Shown here piece by piece: positions 52,570-61,912 of a DNA stretch of 64,000 nucleotides. Position numbers and translations under genes: made by a program. The notes beneath the pieces are model-generated. The model was not told where the DNA came from. It did no database searches and saw only the letters and a list, made by a program, of their open reading frames with translations. The first letter of the stretch is position 1. Each line of letters starts with the position of its first letter. Location: assembly GCA_002707025.1 (NCBI GenBank), contig PALG01000033.1, positions 175,639 through 239,638 of the forward strand, read 5' to 3'. The DNA is from Flavobacteriaceae bacterium. Its GTDB lineage: Bacteria > Bacteroidota > Bacteroidia > Flavobacteriales > Flavobacteriaceae.

Positions 52570-52923
52570 TTATTCAAGCGCTCTCTTTACCAACAAATAA
52601 AAATCATTTTCCAAGGGTAAATACCCTTGATCGTATAGGTAAAAGTAGGTGTTGCCGCTTTTGGTGGTGTAAGTGCCTGTGAAGTAGTCGAATTGAAACC
52701 CCTGTTTCAGCAAAGTAGCTTTAGCCACCTTGGTTTTTTCTTGGGGATTTTGTGAAGTTAAGATACGGTAGTTTTTCCGAAGGCGGTTATTCACCGTTCG
52801 AACTAAATTTTTGGAATCTCGATTTAGGGAATTGTTATAGGCATTTCGGCAGCCATCGCTGCAAAACTTCTTATCGGAACGACCCCTAATTTGCTCCCCA
52901 CATTCTGGACACGTTCTTTCCAT
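52570..52923 (-). CDS. zinc-ribbon hypothetical protein (DUF2116-like)
   Basis: This 117-residue protein begins with a zinc ribbon, CPECGEQIRGRSDKKFCSDGCRNAYN, whose four Cys form two pairs (CxxC and CxxxC). A basic helix (NSLNRDSKNLVRTVNNRLRKNYRIL) follows and then a beta-rich C-terminal part. The N-terminal ribbon resembles DUF2116, known in Bacteroidota without an assigned role. Nucleic-acid or protein binding is plausible. It is convergent with the CBS gene. Confidence 0.75.
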   Translation of the reverse strand: MERTCPECGEQIRGRSDKKFCSDGCRNAYNNSLNRDSKNLVRTVNNRLRKNYRILTSQNPQEKTKVAKATLLKQGFQFDYFTGTYTTKSGNTYFYLYDQGYLPLENDFYLLVKRALE

Positions 52924-53050
52924 AGTTGAAAGTTACAATATTCCTTTAAAAAATTGTACTTAGCTCAAGTAAATAGGGCTTTTTAGTACTTCCAAATTAT
53001 AAATTTACAGTACTTTTTTTATACCATTTTGTTTGAAAAGCAATAAGGAT

Positions 53051-53953
53051 TTATTGTTTTGGATTTCCTAAATGAAATCGATACAGCGCTTCTACCCGAA
53101 AGTACAATCCGCCACTAATAGTAGGGTTCAATTGTGTACGGTTGTCACCAAAGCTGAAAGCTGAAAGGGTAAAAGGAACCGTATCGCCTTGTTGGTATAC
53201 TTCAAAGTCTGTGGTAGCATAGCCCAACTTGGCCCGAAGCAGCACGCTGTTTTCCAAGGCAGCGATTTGGGCGTACAAGGCAAAGTCCAAGGAGCTTACA
53301 TCCACATAGACGTTTTGGGTATTCGCTCCTGTAAGGTTAAAGCTCCTTCCAATGCCGTAATAGTCCATTCCAAGGGATACTTTAGATAAGCGATAATTGA
53401 TATCCCCCGAAATAGGCATTGAGAGATCCATTTCAAAACGTTCATTAGGACTCAAATAATAGGCGCCAAAAATTGGGACGGCAAAAAAACCGAAAGCTTC
53501 TTGAGAAGCATAAGCACCCATGCGGTAGGTAAGTTGTTGGTTTTTTTGGTATTTCAGCAAGGCGAATCCCCCGAGGTAAAAATCATTCCCGGTAATGTTT
53601 TTGTAATCACTGGCAATTTTGGGTAAGAGTACCAGGGTACTGCTCCAAGTTTCAGAATAGGTGCTTGCCAGGCCTAGTTTAAGGGTGGTGGAAAACAAAT
53701 TGCTGTATGCAGCTTCTGGAGCTAACTGAAGCCGGTATTTTCCGTAGGTAGCCCCTGTAATCAAAACCTGTTTTTTGGATAAAGGAACCGGCGCGGTAAG
53801 ATCAATATCCAAAGAGGAAACTTCAGTGCTGCTTAGGGTATTTTCAAAGTCGTTTGAAAAGGTTTGTCCATATCCTATTTTAAGCAGGTCTACATAGTTT
53901 TGCGCCCAGAGTGGGGTAGAAATAAAACATAGTAACCAAAGGATTGATTTCAA
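53051..53953 (-). CDS. DUF6268-like outer-membrane protein
   Basis: This 300-residue protein has a signal peptide (KSILWLLCFISTPLWAQ) and alternating aromatic/polar beta strands throughout, ending in a Phe-rich strand (GLYFRVEALYRFHLG), as expected for an outer-membrane barrel. The ISGDINYRLSKVSLGMDYYGIGR and NERFEMDLSMPISGDI segments look like DUF6268. No substrate or partner can be inferred. The gene stands apart, followed 55 bp later by a small membrane protein gene on the same strand. Confidence 0.68.
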   Translation of the reverse strand: MKSILWLLCFISTPLWAQNYVDLLKIGYGQTFSNDFENTLSSTEVSSLDIDLTAPVPLSKKQVLITGATYGKYRLQLAPEAAYSNLFSTTLKLGLASTYSETWSSTLVLLPKIASDYKNITGNDFYLGGFALLKYQKNQQLTYRMGAYASQEAFGFFAVPIFGAYYLSPNERFEMDLSMPISGDINYRLSKVSLGMDYYGIGRSFNLTGANTQNVYVDVSSLDFALYAQIAALENSVLLRAKLGYATTDFEVYQQGDTVPFTLSAFSFGDNRTQLNPTISGGLYFRVEALYRFHLGNPKQ

Positions 53954-54008
53954 TAGTGTAGGTATTGATTGCAGTAAAGATATAAGATTTTATGAAAGCC
54001 GTGTGAAA

Positions 54009-54383
54009 TCATGAGGTGCTATTTCTGAATTTTAGAAACACAATCACACTTCCAAAAAAAGGGAGGCAGGAAATGATGATCTTAAAGGAACCTGCCAAAA
54101 TACCCACCAAAAGTAGCATTCCCATTAAAAGACTCATCAAGGTCATTCCTCCGTAGAGTAGCCATTTGTTGGGGTTTTTCTGAAAGAAAGCCATCCATAA
54201 AAGCATCCAACCCAAGAAGGGTAACACGGTTAATGGGTGAAGTACCGAAAGGGGATCGGTAATGGATTTGCTCGCTAAGGTTCCCAAAACTTCAAAGACA
54301 AATTGCTTTTGATCTCCGCCCCATTCCAAATAGCCAAATAAGGGGGTGAGGACAAGTCCTAATCGTAGTAATTTGTTTATCAT
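54009..54383 (-). CDS. small hypothetical membrane protein
   Basis: I do not recognise this 124-residue protein. It has three or four likely membrane helices (about 5-20, 45-65, 70-92 and 98-118). It overlaps the preceding gene by 4 bp (ATGA), so the two form an operon. No catalytic or binding motif is visible, and it is not related to its partner in sequence. Confidence 0.62.
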   Translation of the reverse strand: MINKLLRLGLVLTPLFGYLEWGGDQKQFVFEVLGTLASKSITDPLSVLHPLTVLPFLGWMLLWMAFFQKNPNKWLLYGGMTLMSLLMGMLLLVGILAGSFKIIISCLPFFGSVIVFLKFRNSTS

Positions 54384-54865
54384 TTGGATGTTTCCAAAGC
54401 CCGAATCATGTTCCTAAAGTAAGGGAAGTAAATACGTCCCCACATGGGTTTTTTCTGAAAATAATAGAACTTTCCTTTATGGGTATCATAAACTACGGGA
54501 ATGCAAAAGCCGGCCCATTTTTTACCAGAGGCTAATTGTAGACAGTAATCTTTAGCTCCTTGATCTACTTGAGAGGATATTAATACCGATAGTATAGCAA
54601 TCCCAGCTTGTAATCCGCGGGGCCATCCTTTGTAGTAAATGGTTGCATATTGATAGGTTTCGGCGAGATGTGCTTTAAGGATGCTAGTGGTGATAGGTTC
54701 GTCTTGATAATCGCTTACCACTACAAAGGTGTTGAGCTGGGTGGCCATCCAACTCCATTTAAATTTTTTTTCATAACCCACTACGGTAGGCTTTTCCAGA
54801 AGGGTGGTTTCTTTGTGTAAGATACCACGTTCTATAAAGAGGTTTTTCGCGGTTTCAATATTCAT
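54380..54865 (-). CDS. hypothetical soluble protein
   Basis: I do not recognise this 161-residue protein. It lacks a signal peptide or membrane helix and shows a mixed alpha/beta pattern with a short hydrophobic helix (LQAGIAILSVLISS, about 83-96). PVVYDTHKGKFYYFQKKPMWGRIYFPYFRNMI at the C terminus is distinctive but unfamiliar to me. It is the first gene of a two-gene operon with the small membrane protein, with which it overlaps by 4 bp. It is divergent from ileS across a 161-bp gap. Confidence 0.62.
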   Translation of the reverse strand: MNIETAKNLFIERGILHKETTLLEKPTVVGYEKKFKWSWMATQLNTFVVVSDYQDEPITTSILKAHLAETYQYATIYYKGWPRGLQAGIAILSVLISSQVDQGAKDYCLQLASGKKWAGFCIPVVYDTHKGKFYYFQKKPMWGRIYFPYFRNMIRALETSK

Positions 54866-55026
54866 ATGATAATTTTGGTCGTGGTTGTTGACTTAAATAT
54901 AAGAAATTATCAAATTTCAGCACGATTTTTTATTAATTACGAAAAGATAACACCGCAAGCTTATTTGTCTTAGTCTATTTCTTCAAAATTTATTACTTTC
55001 GCAGCCTTATTTAAAGTGATTTACGT

Positions 55027-58000
55027 ATGAGTGCTAAATTCAAGGAATACAAAGGATTGGACCTCCCAAATCTTGCGGAGGAAATACTTACTTTTTGGAA
55101 AGATGAAAACATTTTTGAAAAGAGTATTTCCATTCGTGAAGGAGCGCAGCCTTTTGTGTTTTTTGAAGGACCGCCTTCGGCCAACGGCCTTCCTGGAATC
55201 CACCACGTAATGGCCCGTGCCATTAAGGATATCTTCTGTCGCTATAAAACCCAAAAAGGGTTTAAAGTAGACCGAAAGGCAGGATGGGATACGCACGGTT
55301 TGCCTATTGAGTTGGGCGTAGAAAAGGAATTGGGCATTACCAAAGAGGATATTGGCAAGAAAATCTCGGTGGAAGAATACAACGCGGCCTGCCGAAAAGC
55401 GGTCATGCGCTACACCGATGTATGGAACCGTCTTACCGAACGGGCAGGGTATTGGGTAGATATGGACGATCCGTATGTAACCTACGAGCCTAAATACATG
55501 GAAACGGTTTGGTGGCTGCTCAAACAAATTTATAATAAAGACTTACTCTATAAAGGCTATACCATACAGCCCTATTCACCCAAAGCGGGTACAGGACTTA
55601 GTTCTCACGAATTAAACCAGCCTGGCACCTATCAAGACGTGAGTGATACAACGGTAGTGGCTCAGTTTAAAGCGGAAAATGATACACTTCCCGATTTCCT
55701 TCAAGGGTTTGGGGATATCCATTTCCTAGCTTGGACGACGACTCCTTGGACGCTTCCCAGTAACACGGCATTAACGGTTGGGCCAAAAATAGACTATGTA
55801 CTGGTAAAAAGTTTCAATCAGTATACGTTTGAGCCTATTAATGTAGTGCTCGCAAAAAACCTTGTCGGAAAACAATTTGGCGGAAAGTATACCGTAGCCA
55901 AAAGTGAAGCCGATCTGGAAAACTATTCCGAAGAAGATAAGAAAATACCCTATTGGGTGGTCAAGGATTTCAAAGGAAATGACTTGGTTGGCATTCGTTA
56001 TGAGCAATTGTTGCCGTATGCACTTCCGTTTGAACATCCCGAAAATGCCTTCCGTGTCATTAGTGGTGATTTCGTCACTACGGAAGATGGTACCGGTATT
56101 GTACATACTGCTCCTACCTTTGGTGCCGATGATGCCAAGGTAGCTAAGGAAGCAACTCCAGAAGTACCTCCTATGTTGGTAAAGGATGAAAATGGGAACT
56201 TGGTGCCTTTGGTAGACCTCCAAGGACGCTTTCGGCCCGAAATGGGCGATTTGGCCGGGAAGTATGTAAAGAACGAATATTACGATGAGGGGGAAGCTCC
56301 TGAAAAGAGTGTGGATGTGGAAATTGCCATCCAACTTAAAATAGATAACAAAGCCTTTAAGGTGGAAAAGTACGTACACAGCTACCCTAATTGCTGGCGT
56401 ACCGATAAGCCTATTCTATATTATCCGCTTGACTCGTGGTTCATTAAGGTAACTTCCTTCAGGGATCGCATGTATGAGTTAAACCAAAAGATTAACTGGA
56501 AGCCTAAGGCCACTGGAGAAGGTCGTTTTGGGAATTGGTTGGCCAATGCCAACGACTGGAACCTTTCCCGTTCCCGCTACTGGGGAATCCCTTTGCCTAT
56601 TTGGCGAACCGAAGATGGTAAGGAAGCAATTTGTATTGGTTCGGTGGAAGAGCTAAAAGCCGAAATGGCAAAATCTGTGGCCGCCGGATTTATGCAGCAA
56701 GACATTTTTGAAGATTTTGTCGTAGGCGATCTTTCCGAAGAAAACTATGCGAAGATCGATCTTCATAAAAATATTGTAGATGGGATTGTGTTGGTTTCTG
56801 AAAGCGGCAAGCCGATGCATCGTGAATCCGATTTGATCGATGTGTGGTTCGATAGCGGAAGCATGCCTTACGCACAATGGCATTACCCTTTCGAAAATAA
56901 AGAGAAGGTTGAAAAAACATGGCGTAAAGCCGATTTCATTGCGGAAGGGGTCGATCAAACCCGTGGGTGGTTTTATACCCTTCACGCCATTGCCACCATG
57001 ACTTTTAACGATGTGGCTTACAAGAATGTGGTGAGTAACGGATTGGTGCTGGACAAAAACGGACAAAAAATGTCCAAGCGATTGGGCAATGCTGTAGATC
57101 CCTTTGAAACCTTGGATGTGTATGGTCCCGATGCGACCCGTTGGTACATGATTAGCAATGCCAACCCCTGGGACAATTTAAAATTTGATATTGAAGGCAT
57201 CGCCGAGGTGCGCAATAAGTTCTTCGGAACTTTATACAATACCTATAGTTTCTTCAGTTTGTATGCCAATCTGGATAATTTTGACTATTCTGAAGCAAAC
57301 CTTCCGCTGGAAAAACGTCCTGAAATTGACCGTTGGATCCTTTCCGAATTAAACACCTTGATTCAGAAGGTAGACGATGCCTATGCCGATTATGAGCCTA
57401 CCAAGGCAACGAGGGCCATTTCAGAATTTGTTCAGGAAAACCTCAGTAATTGGTTTGTACGCTTAAGTAGAAGACGTTATTGGAAAGGAAGTTATGGGGA
57501 AGACAAGATTTCGGCCTATCAAACGTTGTATACGTGTTTGGTGACCGTAGCACAGTTGGGAGCTCCTGTAGCACCGTTCTTTATGGACCGTTTGTACAAA
57601 GATTTAACGGCTGCAACCACACAAGGAGGCGCACTTTCGGTGCATTTAAGTAACTTTCCGAAGGCAGATGCGTCTTACATAAACAAGACCTTGGAAAGTA
57701 AAATGCAAAAGGCCCAGACCATTTCTTCTTTAGTGTTGTCCTTACGGCAACGGGAAAAGATTAAAGTGCGTCAACCGTTGCAAAAGGTGATGATTCCAGT
57801 GTTGGATGAAAGTCAAAGGGAAGAAATTTTAGCAGTATCCGATTTGATCAAGCATGAAGTGAATGTAAAGGAGATTGAATTGATCGATGAAGGTTCGGGT
57901 ATTTTGGTCAAACAAATCAAGCCCGACTTTAAAAAATTGGGCCCCAGATTTGGCCAGGATATGAAAGCGATAGCACAAGCTATAAACGGTTTTGGACAAG

Positions 58001-58428
58001 AGGAAATCGCTATTTTGGAAAAAGAAGGCAGTATAGAAGTTGCCTATAACGGAAAAAATAGTACATTAAGCCTCGACGATGTGATCATTAGTTCCCAAGA
58101 TATTGAAGGATGGTTGGTTGCGAATGCTGGAGGGGTTACCGTAGCGTTGGATGTTACCATTACCCCAGCTTTGAAAAATGAAGGGATTGCAAGGGAATTG
58201 ATCAATCGAATTCAGAACCTACGAAAGGATTCTGGATTTGAAGTAACCGATAGAGTAGAGATAAGGCTTCAAAAAGAAGCTACTTTACAAAGCGCTATTG
58301 CGCAAAATATAGAATATATTAAACAAGAAACTTTAACAGAGATACTTGAGTTTCAGGAAGCTATGGAGGATGGTACGGAAATTGCTTTCGATGGAATTGA
58401 AACCCGCTTAAGTATTAAAAAACACTAA
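55027..58428 (+). CDS. ileS: isoleucyl-tRNA synthetase
   Basis: This 1133-residue class I synthetase attaches Ile to tRNA(Ile). The HIGH-type motif is GLPGIHHVMAR at about 54-64, and the KMSKR loop is in DKNGQKMSKRLGN near residue 681. The editing domain (about 180-400) includes TTPWTLPSNTALTVGP and DFVTTEDGTGIVHTAPTFGADD. The anticodon-binding and C-terminal part (from about 730) lacks a C-terminal Cys-rich zinc domain, as in the longer IleS2/eukaryote-like type. A near-consensus -7 element (TACTTTCG, 54994-55001) lies 25 bp before the start. It is followed 4 bp later by the dksA-like gene. Confidence 0.97.
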   Translation: MSAKFKEYKGLDLPNLAEEILTFWKDENIFEKSISIREGAQPFVFFEGPPSANGLPGIHHVMARAIKDIFCRYKTQKGFKVDRKAGWDTHGLPIELGVEKELGITKEDIGKKISVEEYNAACRKAVMRYTDVWNRLTERAGYWVDMDDPYVTYEPKYMETVWWLLKQIYNKDLLYKGYTIQPYSPKAGTGLSSHELNQPGTYQDVSDTTVVAQFKAENDTLPDFLQGFGDIHFLAWTTTPWTLPSNTALTVGPKIDYVLVKSFNQYTFEPINVVLAKNLVGKQFGGKYTVAKSEADLENYSEEDKKIPYWVVKDFKGNDLVGIRYEQLLPYALPFEHPENAFRVISGDFVTTEDGTGIVHTAPTFGADDAKVAKEATPEVPPMLVKDENGNLVPLVDLQGRFRPEMGDLAGKYVKNEYYDEGEAPEKSVDVEIAIQLKIDNKAFKVEKYVHSYPNCWRTDKPILYYPLDSWFIKVTSFRDRMYELNQKINWKPKATGEGRFGNWLANANDWNLSRSRYWGIPLPIWRTEDGKEAICIGSVEELKAEMAKSVAAGFMQQDIFEDFVVGDLSEENYAKIDLHKNIVDGIVLVSESGKPMHRESDLIDVWFDSGSMPYAQWHYPFENKEKVEKTWRKADFIAEGVDQTRGWFYTLHAIATMTFNDVAYKNVVSNGLVLDKNGQKMSKRLGNAVDPFETLDVYGPDATRWYMISNANPWDNLKFDIEGIAEVRNKFFGTLYNTYSFFSLYANLDNFDYSEANLPLEKRPEIDRWILSELNTLIQKVDDAYADYEPTKATRAISEFVQENLSNWFVRLSRRRYWKGSYGEDKISAYQTLYTCLVTVAQLGAPVAPFFMDRLYKDLTAATTQGGALSVHLSNFPKADASYINKTLESKMQKAQTISSLVLSLRQREKIKVRQPLQKVMIPVLDESQREEILAVSDLIKHEVNVKEIELIDEGSGILVKQIKPDFKKLGPRFGQDMKAIAQAINGFGQEEIAILEKEGSIEVAYNGKNSTLSLDDVIISSQDIEGWLVANAGGVTVALDVTITPALKNEGIARELINRIQNLRKDSGFEVTDRVEIRLQKEATLQSAIAQNIEYIKQETLTEILEFQEAMEDGTEIAFDGIETRLSIKKH

Positions 58429-58432
58429 ACCT

Positions 58433-58816
58433 ATGTCTCAAGAAGTAAAAACCCGTTATAGCGATAAAGAACTCGAGGGGTTCAAAGCTATCATCATGGA
58501 AAAATTGGAAAAGGCCAAAGAACAGTTGGCGCTTATTGAAAGTGCTTACAAAAACGATAGTAACAATGGTACCGACGATACCTCTCCTACTTTTAAGGCT
58601 TTTGACGAAGGAAGCGAAGTAATGAGTAAAGAGTCCAATTCGCAATTGGCCATCCGTCAGGAAAAGTTTATTCGTGATTTAAAGAGTGCGTTGATCCGAA
58701 TTGAAAATAAAACCTATGGGGTATGCCGCGTTACCGGTAAATTGATTAATCCAGAGCGTTTGAAGTTGGTTCCTCATGCTACCTTAAGTATTGAGGCCAA
58801 GAATATGCAAAAGTAA
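58433..58816 (+). CDS. DksA/TraR-family protein with a reduced zinc finger
   Basis: This 127-residue protein has the DksA plan of an N-terminal coiled coil (about 10-45), an acidic linker (NNGTDDTSP), and a C-terminal globular region with YGVCRVTGKLINPERLKLVPHATLSIEAK. The family normally has a four-Cys zinc finger; here only Cys98 remains, so zinc binding is unlikely, which I believe is usual for the Bacteroidota version. It may bind RNA polymerase. The gene follows ileS by 4 bp and is followed by a terminator-like hairpin 44 bp after its stop. Confidence 0.88.
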   Translation: MSQEVKTRYSDKELEGFKAIIMEKLEKAKEQLALIESAYKNDSNNGTDDTSPTFKAFDEGSEVMSKESNSQLAIRQEKFIRDLKSALIRIENKTYGVCRVTGKLINPERLKLVPHATLSIEAKNMQK

Positions 58817-58824
58817 TTGATACC

Positions 58825-59502
58825 ATGTTGAATCTTTTCAACTGGAATAATTTTATAAAGAAAAACCCCATTGTAGTGCGATGGGGTTTTTTTGTAGTAC
58901 TGTTATTTTGGGCAATATCAGTTTCAGCCCAAAAGAAACTTCAAAAATCTTGGGATGCCCAAACACTGGAAACTGTTGAAATTATTTCGGAGGAGGTATT
59001 TCGTATTTCATTGGTTTCTTCCGAAAGCGATACGGTGCGCCTAGAAGTTCTTATAGAAGGGGAATATGCCGAAAGTGTCATGATTCCCGTTTTCCAAAAA
59101 AACAACACGCTTCGTTTACAAACGGGATTTCATCCTTTTTTTTCTGAAGACAATGATAAACTGGCAGCCCACAAAGGGATTTCCATTGAAATGCGACTTG
59201 AAATTCCTTCACACTTAAAAGTGTATGTAGAGGCGCCTATAGCGAATTTAAAAACGCATGGTCCTTTCAAAAAGCTTACGGCACAATTGCGGGACGGACC
59301 TATTCAAGTAGCGGCATTCTCTGGTGAGGCGACCTTGTACACAAGAGAGGGAAATATAAATTTAGAGGCTATAGGAGGAGTGAGCGGAGCGGCCATTTCC
59401 AAAAATGGAATAGTGGATAATCAACTTCCTTCTGCCAGTAGCCCTCTCATCATGGCTCAAAGTGTTAATGGTGATATAACTTTACGCAAAACCCCAGAAT
59501 AA
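58825..59502 (+). CDS. exported protein of unknown function between the dksA-like gene and lspA
   Basis: The protein has a signal peptide (RWGFFVVLLFWAISVSAQ) and then a beta-rich repetitive body resembling adhesin-like beta-helix domains (DUF4097-type), with EDNDKLAAHKGISIEMRLEIP and ATLYTREGNINLEAIGG. No activity is known. The start is doubtful: the ATG at 58825 gives 225 residues but has a perfect terminator-like hairpin (58861-58893) inside the coding sequence. A GTG at 58876 would give a more compact signal peptide, but it lies in the hairpin loop. This arrangement between the dksA-like gene and lspA I have seen in related flavobacteria. Confidence 0.72.
   Translation: MLNLFNWNNFIKKNPIVVRWGFFVVLLFWAISVSAQKKLQKSWDAQTLETVEIISEEVFRISLVSSESDTVRLEVLIEGEYAESVMIPVFQKNNTLRLQTGFHPFFSEDNDKLAAHKGISIEMRLEIPSHLKVYVEAPIANLKTHGPFKKLTAQLRDGPIQVAAFSGEATLYTREGNINLEAIGGVSGAAISKNGIVDNQLPSASSPLIMAQSVNGDITLRKTPE
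58861..58893 (+). terminator. terminator-like hairpin inside the start of the exported protein gene
   Basis: AAAAACCCCAT (58861-58871) and ATGGGGTTTTT (58881-58891) are perfect 11-bp arms around a TGTAGTGCG loop, followed by a T run to 58893. It has all the marks of an intrinsic terminator for ileS-dksA but lies 36 bp inside the annotated reading frame. Confidence 0.7.
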
Positions 59503-59507
59503 TTGTT

Positions 59508-59515
59508 TACTTTTG
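59508..59515 (+). promoter_or_regulatory. -7 box of lspA
   Basis: TACTTTTG matches TAnnTTTG exactly and lies 28 bp before the lspA ATG, just after the preceding stop. The -33 position is weak. Confidence 0.4.
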
Positions 59516-59543
59516 CTGCGACCTTTGAAAAACCCATCATCAC

Positions 59544-60146
59544 ATGTCTTTAAATAAAGCCATTGTTCTTATTGTTTTGGTTCTTTTGATAGACCAGATC
59601 TCAAAAATTTACATCAAAACACATTTTGTGCTTTATGAGGGTGTTGAAGTGTTTTCTTGGTTCAAGATTTACTTTATTGAAAACGAAGGGATGGCTTGGG
59701 GAGCAAAGATTCCTGGCCAATATGGAAAGTTAGCCTTGACCCTTTTTAGGCTATTGGCCATTGTGGGAATTGGCTATTGGTTGTGGGATTCGGCACGAAA
59801 AAAGATGCCCTCCGTATTGATTGTTTCCATCGCCTTGATTTTTGCGGGTGCTTTTGGAAACATCATAGATTCTGTTTTTTATGGAATTATCTTTAACGAC
59901 AGTACCAGTCAGGTAGCCAGTTTTTTTCCTTCGGAAGGGGGTTATGGAACGCTGTTCCACGGAAAGGTGGTGGACATGTTTTCCTTCTCCTTTTTTGACC
60001 CGGTCTTCAATGTGGCCGATTCCTCCATTAGCATAGGCGTAGCCTTACTAATCTTATTCAACAAAAAAGCATTTCCAAAAAAGGAAAAAGAGGAGGTTAA
60101 AGAAGAGTCGGTGAGTACTTCAGATACAACTTCTACCGAAGTTTAA
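59544..60146 (+). CDS. lspA: lipoprotein signal peptidase (signal peptidase II)
   Basis: LspA removes the signal peptide from prolipoproteins in the inner membrane. The catalytic aspartates are Asp109 in GAFGNIIDSVFYG and Asp159 in FNVADSSISIGV, with the usual four membrane helices. At 200 residues it is a little long, because of a hydrophilic Lys/Glu/Ser-rich C-terminal tail (KKEKEEVKEESVSTSD). The many lipoproteins in the window depend on it. It ends 4 bp into the convergent histidine kinase gene. Confidence 0.96.
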   Translation: MSLNKAIVLIVLVLLIDQISKIYIKTHFVLYEGVEVFSWFKIYFIENEGMAWGAKIPGQYGKLALTLFRLLAIVGIGYWLWDSARKKMPSVLIVSIALIFAGAFGNIIDSVFYGIIFNDSTSQVASFFPSEGGYGTLFHGKVVDMFSFSFFDPVFNVADSSISIGVALLILFNKKAFPKKEKEEVKEESVSTSDTTSTEV

Positions 60147-61288
60147 AAACAAATTTTGAATGTAGTACCTTCTCCTTCGCAGCTTTCTACATCAATAGTT
60201 CCCTGGAGGATTTCCACTTGATTCTTTACAATAAACAAACCAATACCCACTGCGTCGCTGTTATCATGGAAGGTTTGATACATATTGAAGATTTTATTTC
60301 CGTACTTTTCCAAGTTAATCCCTAATCCATTATCCTTGACAACCAGAGTAATTTTATCGTCTTCTTGAAGGGTATACACATCGATAATGGGCTTTCTTTC
60401 GGGATGTTTGTATTTAATAGCATTGGAAACCAAATTCATTAATATACTTTCTAAATAATGAGCGATGTAGGAAAGCTTTGGTGCTTCCGAGAACTCTGAA
60501 AATATTTCTGCTTCTGCTTCATAAATTTTAACGCTCAAACTATTTTTTACCTTATCCAATATTTCATGGAAGAAAACAGTTTCTTTTTCTTTCACACTTT
60601 TGCTTTGAGACGAAATAATCTCATTAAGGTGTGCCATTGTAGCATTTAAATTATTTGAAATCTCAAATAACCCTTCCTTCAGGTCGATGTCATCATTAAT
60701 GGTACCTTCTTTTAGAAGCTCTAACGTAAGGCTCAAGTTATTGATGTTCGATCTTAGATTGTGTGAAATAGAATGGGCAAAATTGGCCATGGTGGCATTT
60801 TGCGATTCGATAATACGAAGGGATTTTTCTAAGGAAATCTCCTTGTTTTTCAATTCGGTGATATCCTGAAATACTCCCTGCACCCCAATAATCCTATCTT
60901 GTGAATCGAATACCGGTGTACCGGTGGCTTTGGCCCAAAAAGGTTTTTTATCGTAGGTGAGCATCTTTATGACAATCGATACGGGTTTTCCTTGACTACA
61001 GGCATAAAAGGTCTCTGCCGCAAGCTTTTGATGCTCTGGCGGATAAAAATCCAAAGCATTCTTTAAGGAAGGGATAAACGATTCAGGGACATTTAAAATC
61101 CTTCGGGCTTCTGGGTCTAAAAAACTTTTCTTTTCTATAAAATTGGCTCCCCAGCCACCAGAGGCCGTAAGTTTTGCAATATGCTTGTAATAGAAATCAC
61201 TGAAGGGGCGCGCATTACGCGCCGTGTGATCTTGGGTTTCCCCTAAAAGAATTTTCTTTCTTTTTTGGGCTAAAAAGTTCATTTTCAT
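60143..61288 (-). CDS. PAS-domain histidine kinase, soluble
   Basis: This 381-residue protein has no membrane helix. A PAS/PAC domain covers about 35-150 (PVFDSQDRIIGVQGVFQDITELK). A HisKA-like region with SISHNLRSNINNLSLTL (phospho-accepting His about 176) follows, and then the HATPase domain with NLVSNAIKYKHPER, VKDNGLGINLEKYG and GIGLFIVKNQVE. Two ATG codons (61288 and 61282) and a TTG (61291) are possible; I use 61288. No response regulator is nearby. Confidence 0.9.
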   Translation of the reverse strand: MKMNFLAQKRKKILLGETQDHTARNARPFSDFYYKHIAKLTASGGWGANFIEKKSFLDPEARRILNVPESFIPSLKNALDFYPPEHQKLAAETFYACSQGKPVSIVIKMLTYDKKPFWAKATGTPVFDSQDRIIGVQGVFQDITELKNKEISLEKSLRIIESQNATMANFAHSISHNLRSNINNLSLTLELLKEGTINDDIDLKEGLFEISNNLNATMAHLNEIISSQSKSVKEKETVFFHEILDKVKNSLSVKIYEAEAEIFSEFSEAPKLSYIAHYLESILMNLVSNAIKYKHPERKPIIDVYTLQEDDKITLVVKDNGLGINLEKYGNKIFNMYQTFHDNSDAVGIGLFIVKNQVEILQGTIDVESCEGEGTTFKICF

Positions 61289-61339
61289 CAAATTTGGGAA
61301 GCGAAAGATACTAAAAATTATAAAATCTTCAGTTTTTTC

Positions 61340-61912
61340 TTACAAATTTAAAAAGTCGTAGGTGTCAAATGGAGTGATGCAATAATCTAAAGGAACATCC
61401 AATTCACTGATTTCCAGTGATTTTTCAGCATCAAAGAAAGAAAGCCCCACTTTAAGGCAGCTGGGTGTGCAGGTAGCCAAAAACTTGTCGTAAAAGCCTT
61501 TTCCGTAGCCCAACCGATTCCCTTTTTCGTCAAAGGCCAGAAGGGGAAGAAAGACTACTTCTATTTGGGTAGAAGGAATTTCTATTCCCTCAGAGGGTTC
61601 TGGGATACCATAAGGCGACATAACCAACGGAGTGTTTTCCTGTAATAAGTAAGAAGTCATTTTTCCGGTATCAAAATTCGCTTTAGGGACCACGATACTT
61701 TTATCCCTCCCCTGCAGGATATGAAGTAGGTATTCGGTATTGATTTCCTTTTTCTTTACCATACTTAAATAAATATGGTAATAGGTTTTTTTCCAAATGG
61801 GAAGTGCTAAACAACGGTTGGCAATAGCCATGCTATATTCTTCAATTTCTTCTGAAGATAACGCTTGGCGTTTTTCTGTATATTTTTTCCGAAGAGCAGC
61901 TTTGTTCATCAT
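61340..61912 (-). CDS. 5-formyltetrahydrofolate cyclo-ligase
   Basis: This 190-residue enzyme converts 5-formyl-THF to 5,10-methenyl-THF with ATP. The N terminus (NKAALRKKYTEKRQALS), the PKANFDTGKMTSYLL region and the C-terminal LPLLAFDEKGNRLGYGKGFYDKFLA signature all match the family (Gly-rich GYGKGFYD). The start ATG at 61912 overlaps the stop of the aspartoacylase-family gene by 4 bp (ATGA), so it is the last gene of the rimK operon. Confidence 0.93.
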   Translation of the reverse strand: MMNKAALRKKYTEKRQALSSEEIEEYSMAIANRCLALPIWKKTYYHIYLSMVKKKEINTEYLLHILQGRDKSIVVPKANFDTGKMTSYLLQENTPLVMSPYGIPEPSEGIEIPSTQIEVVFLPLLAFDEKGNRLGYGKGFYDKFLATCTPSCLKVGLSFFDAEKSLEISELDVPLDYCITPFDTYDFLNL

